A stretch of DNA of 64,000 bases from Agarophyton chilense (Eukaryota > Rhodophyta > Florideophyceae > Gracilariales > Gracilariaceae): the NCBI GenBank assembly GCA_030374765.1, contig JARGXX010000080.1:744001-808000 (forward strand). Direction: 5' to 3'. Each line of letters begins with the position of its first letter. Positions within the stretch are counted from its first letter, which is position 1. Below the pieces are notes generated by a model. It worked only from the letters and a program-made list of their open reading frames with translations, ran no database searches and had not been told where the DNA came from. A program made the translations under genes and the position numbers. This document shows, piece by piece, positions 57,834 through 64,000 of this stretch.

Positions 57834-58325
57834 CTAGGTGGAGATCCATACCAAGGCAGTCGTCAGTACCTTGTAAGCAAAAGGGCCAGTAATGAGGTAG
57901 AAGGTACTGACGACTTCCTCCAGCGTTCCACCGAGAGGGTATTTGAGGTTGAAGAAGTCCACCACCGCATTCTCAACCTCGTCCACCTCCCCACTGCTCA
58001 AATTCCTCACACCCGGCTGCCCCACCACACACACATTCCCACCCTTCTTCTCCACATCCTTACCAACCCTCCTCTTCTTCAGCCGACTCTCTCCAACTCC
58101 TCCCCCTTTCCATTCCTCTCTCCCCTTCTTCATCCCAGCCGGCTCCCCGCGTCTCGCTGGCGTCACCGGCGACCCTTTCGCTCTCCCCCTCTCCTCTCCC
58201 ACCTCCTTCAACACCTTCCGCGCACCCCAAATCACCCCCACCCCTTCCATGTGCACTTCCAACACCTTCACACGCCTCTTCAGTTCCTCATTCGCCCCCC
58301 ACGGCTTCCCCATCTCCAGCCCCAT
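57834..58325 (-). CDS. Tn1 basic coiled-coil protein, copy 2 (163 aa)
   Basis: Same as 35190-35621 up to PLGGTLE, then a longer C-terminus (EEVVSTFYLITGPFAYKVLT...) because the hairpin segment at 57859-57914 is read through in frame. ATG at 58325. Function unknown. The opposite strand also has long low-complexity frames, so coding status is uncertain. Confidence 0.4.
   Translation of the reverse strand: MGLEMGKPWGANEELKRRVKVLEVHMEGVGVIWGARKVLKEVGEERGRAKGSPVTPARRGEPAGMKKGREEWKGGGVGESRLKKRRVGKDVEKKGGNVCVVGQPGVRNLSSGEVDEVENAVVDFFNLKYPLGGTLEEVVSTFYLITGPFAYKVLTTALVWIST
57859..57914. repeat. 14-bp inverted arms around a 28-bp segment, copy 2
   Basis: Arm GTCGTCAGTACCTT (57859-57872), loop (57873-57900), arm AAGGTACTGACGAC (57901-57914). 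The loop is reversed, relative to the element, compared with copy 1 (35602-35629). It sits at the 3' end of the coiled-coil ORF. Confidence 0.85.
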
Positions 58326-58936
58326 GGGGATCCGCTCGACATCGCCAACGCCCGCGAAAGCTATGGACAAGAGCCACCGTAAGCGCAAGGGCACTCACCT
58401 TAGTGCGGCCAGTAGTACCCGCAGCCTCCCACACAGCACCCCCCCTCGAAAATCCTCTCGCCCACCTCCGGCCTTTTATCTCCTTTTTTTGACCAGCTTT
58501 TCGCGCGCGCTCGCCCAATTTCAGTACCCTCGTACACCCCTGCATCTACGCTCCGGATGCCCTTCACCCCACTCATTGCTCACTCACACACTCCCATCCA
58601 TATTCCTACACCTTCTATCATGTTCAGCGCTCCCTCACTACTCCCAATTTCATAGCCTTCTCATTTATAATAAATCACACTCATTCGTAACACAAACCGC
58701 CGATTACTCATAAGCCCTCTTTCCTGTTATGACTTCCATAACGACACACACTCCTACACTTTTAACACAATAAACACCATTCAATATCATAAATCTAACC
58801 TCCTTCCCAAAAACCCCTAACACCCATTCCTCCACAACCATACTCCTTCTCTACTTAATCACATCTCCACACTCGCCACCCCCACCACTTCTTCAATTCC
58901 AAGCACACCGCACTCCAAACACCTTTCGCAATCAAC
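58326..58936. other. Tn1 spacer, copy 2
   Basis: Divergent intergenic region between the coiled-coil and reductase-like genes, matching 34579-35189. Long plus-strand frames here (57943-58713) are Ser/Pro-rich and are regarded as shadows. Confidence 0.4.
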
Positions 58937-59761
58937 ATGACCGACTCTCTCACTGCCATCCCTTGCACCTCCGACCCAGCCGTTATTGTCGGCAGAGGCC
59001 GAATCGGCACTTTGCTTCGCAACAACGGCACCCCACAAGATGCTTTTCTCTCAACTCAAGAATTGATCTCCGCGCAATACATCCCCGACGGCCCCATTTT
59101 CTTCTGCGGCAGAAATCATTCACTCGAAGACGTCATTCAATTCTGCCCTTCCTCCCGCAGAGAGGATCTGGTTTTCCTTCAGAACGGAAACATTGTCCCA
59201 CTTCTTTCAACCTATGGGCTCCAAAACTGCACCAAAGCCGTTCTCTTCCTCGCCGTCCCCTCCCTTAACGCACCCCCCGAGGACGGTGTCACCCTCCTCA
59301 GTCCCCATGGTCTCACAACTGCCACCGGCAAATGGGCTCCCGTACTCGCCAATCGCCTCAGTCCCGCAGGCCTCACTTGTCATGTCGTCGACCAGCCCTC
59401 CTTCTCTAAAGCTTACTACGAAAAACTCGTATGGATATCAGCTTTTAATCTCGTCGGCTCCTCTTATGGCTTTATCACAATGCACGAAGTTGCAGTACAA
59501 CACCGCACAGTCGTTTCAACCATAATGAAAGAGCTCCTCGCCATCGTCACATACGAAACAGGAATCGCATACAATACAACAGAAACACTCCAAAAACTTC
59601 TGGCCCACGGAAAAACACTTACACAGTTCCCCACCTCGTTCTCAGACTTTGAGTTCCGAAACGTCTACTTCTACAACGTTTCTAACGCCCAAAAATCCAT
59701 TGGAAACCGTGACCCCGCCCCTTTCGATACGAACTTCTTGAACGTCCTCCTCAATGGGTAG
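58937..59761 (+). CDS. Ketopantoate-reductase-like Rossmann protein carried by Tn1 (274 aa, intact)
   Basis: Intact copy from ATG 58937 (CAACATGACC) to TAG 59761. The N-terminus has a dinucleotide-binding turn (AVIVGRGRIGTLLRNNG). EDLVFLQNGNI follows, the strand expected in ApbA/PanE-like reductases after the Rossmann fold. Then come LTTATGKWAPVLANRL and EKLVWISAFNLVGSSYGFIT, with MHEVAVQHRTVV; Lys in the EKL motif matches the usual catalytic/binding Lys helix of the family. Known family role: NADPH-linked reduction of 2-oxo acids such as ketopantoate in CoA synthesis, though many algal paralogues have no assigned substrate. No transit peptide. Inside a transposon it is unusual and probably captured from a host. 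Whether it is expressed or active is unknown. Confidence 0.7.
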   Translation: MTDSLTAIPCTSDPAVIVGRGRIGTLLRNNGTPQDAFLSTQELISAQYIPDGPIFFCGRNHSLEDVIQFCPSSRREDLVFLQNGNIVPLLSTYGLQNCTKAVLFLAVPSLNAPPEDGVTLLSPHGLTTATGKWAPVLANRLSPAGLTCHVVDQPSFSKAYYEKLVWISAFNLVGSSYGFITMHEVAVQHRTVVSTIMKELLAIVTYETGIAYNTTETLQKLLAHGKTLTQFPTSFSDFEFRNVYFYNVSNAQKSIGNRDPAPFDTNFLNVLLNG

Positions 59762-59886
59762 TACTTCATTCATATACCCCTTCCAATAAAAACAAGTCCT
59801 GCTTTCTAAAGCATATGTCCATCTCCTTCGCTGCCTCGATAAAGACTGCTATCCGCACGACACCACGTCAGAATATATGAAACGAT

Positions 59887-61512
59887 ATTAAGAATTGCTT
59901 CGTACATCACAAATCATCACTACAACCACTCTTCATAAATCGAGTAAGGAGAAACATTGTATTCACAACGAATAATGAGAACGGGGAGAATGCGAATTTA
60001 AATGTCGTGGAGAACGCCGTCCGTATAGTGGAAGATGAAGCAAATGATGATGACATAGGTTTGTTGCCGCGGTCGATGCTAATTGAGAAGATGAATGTGT
60101 TGAAGGGACAAATGGGACGTATGAAGGAAGACAGCTACAGTGTGATGGTGAGTTTGAAAATGACCCAAACGGAGCTGGATCGGGCGAGGGAGGAAATGAA
60201 GCAGCAGAATGTGCTGATTGAGAGTTTGAGGGAGGCGTTGAAAAGTAGAATCGCTGGGGAAGGGAGGGGGGAGGGAGGCGTGACGCGGCGACGAAAGTAT
60301 GGCATTGGAGTGCAGGAATGCTTTTATGGATTTGCACGTCGTGTGTATGATAGGCTTCTTCATTGTGCAAAACTGGAGGCATCGGAACTTTGCTTCGACA
60401 CCGAGAATGTGGGTAGAAGCTGGAAGAATAGAAGTGAGGCGGTTAGGGAGAGTAGGGAGGAAAGTATGTTTGTGGTGGGAAAGATGGAAATGGTTCCGAG
60501 ATGTCCAATTGAGGTTGCATATGAGATGAGACCGTATACGCCGTCGACAGAGGGCGGGAGCCATTTGTTGTTGAAGCACGTGGTAGAGACTGAGTTAATG
60601 GGAGAGAAATGGGTGTCGATAAGGGAAGCGGGGAGGAGAGAGGAGTGCGTGGAAAATGTAAGTGCGGATAGGTGCTTGAGACAGAAGATGAAGCAGACAT
60701 TGAGCGATGTGGTTGGGGTGCGGAAGCGAGCAGCGCGTGATAAGCTGTTTTCCATGCTTGGATATGATTTGATCGCGAATCGAGCTAAGGTGACTGAAGG
60801 GACGGAGCTTTGGGCGGAGTTGAACAAGCAGATTGAGGAGGCGCAGGTGAAGTTGATGGGGTCGGGGAAGGATGGGAGAGGTAAGCTGTGGGCGTGGAGA
60901 ACGAGTGCGATTGAAGATATTACTTATTCTGGATCGAAGGTGTCTGAGAACTTGGAGGACTTTGGTGAGGCAGATATGTATTTTCGAAATCAGGTGTCGT
61001 TGAAAGTGTTGGAGGAGTTTATGGGCTACGCGGTAGAGAGTCACAGAAATGGAGAAAGGCAGTATGTGGATGGGACGGTGATGCATCTTGCGCGACTTGA
61101 TGCATGGATTGGATGTGTGGTGACCACGATGGATAGAGACGTTGGGCAGGGAGGCCAAAGGCAACTTTTGTTCTCGACGCTGTTTGGGAGGTTTCTGCCA
61201 CTGGCTGTTGAGGACATATTGAGGGTTGCCTGGAACATGGTGAAGGATGAGTATGCTGAGGAGTTTGAGAATCATGGATTCTGTGGAGGGAATCGTAGAG
61301 ATGTGAGTGGGAATAAGGAGAGAATCGCGACGGTTGGGCTATGGATACCGTTGAGAGAGAAAATCTATCTGGCGATAGGGGAGGAGTTTTTCATGGAGAA
61401 TCTCACGAGAAGACTTGGAGCGGTGTTAGATTGCTATATAGCGTCATGTGGACCAGAAGAACCACGGTTCAAGCGCTTAGCGTTGAGGAGTACGCAAGGA
61501 GTGGGAGAGTGA
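59887..61512 (+). pseudogene. Tn1 unknown protein with coiled coil, copy 2, start codon lost
   Basis: The full ~540-codon frame is open to 61512. The codon matching copy 1's ATG (33628) is ATT at 59887-59889. An in-frame GTG is at 60007, and the next ATGs fall in the coiled coil (MLIEKMN). CGA is present where copy 1 has TGA. Between the two copies every codon of the frame is attested, so an intact parent existed. The domain description is given under copy 1. Confidence 0.65.
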
Positions 61513-61599
61513 TAAGGTACGGGGGGATAAGGGGGTAAGGAGGCGGAGCAAGATGGGGGTCGGCTATGGAAGAAAACCAGCGGTGACTATTTTATTGGA

Positions 61600-64000
61600 T
61601 CATTTGCCTTGGGAGGTATTATTATGGGTGCCACCCAGTGGTGGTGTTGTGCCACTAGTGGTGGTGTTGGAGAAGTAGGGCTTGGCAGTTGGGTCTCGGT
61701 AGAATCTGTTGAGGTAAAATCGATGGAAGCGCCAGTGCAATCGAGGGGTGAAAGGGGGTGCGGAGTAGTTTTGGCGAAGTACATGAACGGGGCCGAGAAT
61801 GGAAGATGATGGTACGAGGCCGAACCAGGGGGAGACGTTGTCGGAGTTGGAAGTGTTTGAGATAGGAAGGGGGTGGGCGGTGTGGTTATGTTCGTCGTCT
61901 GTTGCCCATCGGAGGCAGATGCAATTGAGAGAGACATCGACTTGATCCTGGGGTGGAACGAGTTTGAGGAACTGAACGAAGGCGAACTCGTTATGAGTGG
62001 AAGGGGAAGAAGGGGTGGTGAAGCGAAGAAGAGAGTTGAGCTTGCAGACCCAGGCGGCGGGAGTGGGGTTGGAGAAGCTGGAACCGGCAACGAGGATGTG
62101 GGAGAACTTTGGGGTTTAGAGGGACCGAAGGAGGGAGCAGCGAAGATACGTTGAATGAGTGGGAGAGGGGGATCTTTGACGGCGAGCTCGTTTCGATCGG
62201 CGATGTAGTCGTCTAGGGTTGGGGTGAAGCCGCCGACGACGTATGCGAAATTGACGAATGTGAGACGAGTTTGGCGGAGAGTGGGGGAGCCCTGGTTGAG
62301 AGCTAGTGTTTCGAGTGTGAGTGTGACGAAGGAGGGGAGTGCGAGGGTTCCAATCTGTGAGATGATGGCGATAGTGTCTGGGGAGAAGAGGTCCTGAAGG
62401 GAAGAGATTGTTGAGTGGGGGTTTGCTCGAAGGAATTTGTGAGCGGTGATGAGATCGGAAAAGGAGGTGTGCTTGCCATCACGGACGAAACCTGGTTTGC
62501 GGGCTTGGAAGGGAGGAGGAGGGGCATGGGAGGATGAGGTGACGGAAGGATCAGCGGAGAGAGAAATCCAATTGTTGACGGCATCGGAGCGTTAGATGGC
62601 ACGGATGGTTTCGTTGTGCGCGGTGGGTCTGCGCTTGGAGGTTCGGGAGTAATGTGCTTTGAAGAGGGTATGGGCTTGTTCGAAGATGCCTGCATCGTTG
62701 ATGTGGAGACCCCCAAAGCGTCGAATGTCGTCTACGATGTGATCGAAGAGGTGTAATTTGAGGGTGCCAAGGTTGGAGGTATGGTATGGACCGAGAACAT
62801 CGACAGCTCTGTGCTTGAAGGAATGGATTTGGCAGGCGAGTTTGGCAAGACGAGAAGTGGTCCATTCAGGGACGGATTTGTAGCACATGGAGGTCAGGAG
62901 GAGGTCTGTGTACTTGGAGAAGACAGTTGTGATGGGAGCGGAATTGGCTTCGTCACAGCAGCGGTCGAAGAAGGCGCCGGTGAAGGGGAAGACCATGTCG
63001 AGGGCGCGGTATTCTTTTGCTTCTAGCATGCCGCGAACGCCGTCAGTTGTGAAGAAGCCGTTGAGGGACTGCCCGCTTTCGGAAGTAGAGAAGTCGATGT
63101 GGAGGCCGGTATCTGGGAAATGGTTTTCGATGGCGGTGAGGATGAAGTTGGAGTGCTTGAGGATGGAGGTGCGGACGGAGTGGAAGGAACGGCGGGAGTT
63201 TGTGGAGCTGATGGTGGTGAAGAGGTATTCTGATCTGAGACGTTCGATGGCGGCGAGCTTGATGAGTTTGGAAACGCCGAGGTGGAAGTTGTGGAAGGGT
63301 TCGAAGGGGAAGATGTTGTATGGGGTGAGGAGGGGGGTGATGTTGAAAAGGGGTAAGACTCGAAGAGGGAGGGGTATTTTGCGAGGGAGAGGGAGTGGAG
63401 TGCTTGGAGAGCTTGTTCCTTGAAGTTGCGCGAGACTCTTGGCTTGCGGGCGAGGAGAGCTGCTTCGGAGTCCTTGAGGAGCGAGAAGTGTTTGTTGCGG
63501 GCTGCAAGGGTGAGCGGAAGAGATCGAGGGGGATGGGCGTGAGAGTGTTGGTGGAGTTGTGAGCGAGGGACAGAGCATCTGTGGCAGGGGTGCTGGGGGC
63601 GGGTGCCGTGGGAGATGGCGAGAATATCCTTTGCCTCAGGAATGTCTGCGCAGTAGCTGGAGATGATGGGGTGGCATTGACGAAGAACGCCGTCTGCGTC
63701 GCGGAAGGGGAACCCGGGGAGGGCGGAAGAGAAGAGAGGTTGAAGGAGGGAGGAGATGGTCTGCTGTATGAGTTGCATTTTTGTTTGGCGAAGGATGGAG
63801 GAGGAATGAGTGATGATATCTGTATCTGGAAAAGGAGTGATTGGGGTGAAGGAGGTTGGAAGATAGCCGAGGAGTGTGAGATTGTCAGAGATGCATTTGC
63901 GGCGAAAGGAGTCGGAGAAGTTGAGAAGGGTGATGTGGAGGGGGTAGGAGGTGATGGAAGAAGATTTGAGAGAGGTAGAGGACTTGTCGGAGTAGATTTG
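61600..64000 (-). pseudogene. Tn1 transposase, copy 2, partial
   Basis: Matches 29515-31915 of copy 1. The Trp codon is intact where copy 1 has TGA at 30651. One C is missing from the C-run in the Leu-Phe-Glu-Ser-Tyr-Pro stretch near 63350, shifting the frame after residue …LFESYP. The TAA equivalent to 30921 and the later phase change are shared with copy 1. The N-terminus lies beyond the window. Confidence 0.75.

Larger units (their letters stand above)
57626..64000 (-). mobile_element. TIR DNA transposon Tn1, copy 2, inverted and cut by the window end
   Basis: Begins with the same 23-bp terminal repeat (57626-57648) and is colinear with copy 1 in reverse (coordinate sum about 93515 over most of its length) up to the window end, which matches copy 1 position ~29515. 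The two copies are nearly identical. They form inverted repeats of at least 6.4 kb separated by about 21.7 kb. Disabling mutations differ from copy 1: the unknown protein lacks its ATG, and the transposase has a one-base deletion. The reductase-like gene is intact here. Confidence 0.9.

Noticed and set aside
1-64000. CRISPR array, prokaryotic operon or phage defence system
   Set aside because: No short regularly spaced repeats and no ribosome binding sites. A spliceosomal intron, LTR elements and polyadenylation-type signals show a eukaryotic nuclear sequence.

Overview
The window looks like nuclear DNA of a repeat-rich eukaryote with compact, intron-poor genes. A multicellular red alga of the Chondrus type fits the mix: Ty3/gypsy chromoviral elements, Tnp2-like transposons, an algal-type bHLH protein and short single-exon genes separated by old repeats. 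The taxon is an inference; no gene here proves it.

Region 1 (1-9721) is the gene-bearing part. It holds a NicO/UreH-like nickel/cobalt permease gene with one 88-bp intron (2565-3411, minus), a bHLH regulator with a GAF-like C-terminus (4484-5473, plus), an unrecognised acidic protein (6684-7250, plus) and 5-formyltetrahydrofolate cyclo-ligase (7462-8088, minus). The rest is intergenic.

Region 2 (9722-40.9 kb) is a nest of mobile elements. Ty3/gypsy element A (9722-21506, plus) has 914-bp LTRs, gag, pol, a displaced chromodomain and a long antisense ORF before its 3' LTR. It abuts a fragment of a second gypsy pol (element C, 21507-22491). Element C is cut by Ty3/gypsy element B (22492-40413, minus), which has 446/388-bp LTRs and its own antisense ORF at the same place. 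Element B's pol is in turn cut by a 7.7-kb TIR transposon, Tn1 (28160-35876). Removing Tn1 plus one copy of its 2-bp duplication (GT) restores the pol frame exactly.

Region 3 (40.9-57.6 kb) is a graveyard: a ClC channel fragment, a Tnp2-type transposase pseudogene (45.3-48.0 kb), a solo LTR of family B with a perfect GAGAT duplication (49168-49613), a degraded gypsy gag (51.4-52.9 kb), a recombined family B derivative (54694-55561) and a Tc1/mariner pseudogene (56.2-57.3 kb).

Region 4 (57626-end) is a second copy of Tn1 in inverted orientation, running off the window. Tn1 carries four genes: a Tnp2/Plavaka-like transposase with an N-terminal zinc finger, a ~540-residue protein of unknown family, a ketopantoate-reductase-like Rossmann protein that looks captured from a host, and a small basic coiled-coil protein. 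The two copies carry different disabling mutations. The two most notable signals are this cargo-bearing transposon and the antisense accessory ORF shared by two divergent gypsy elements.
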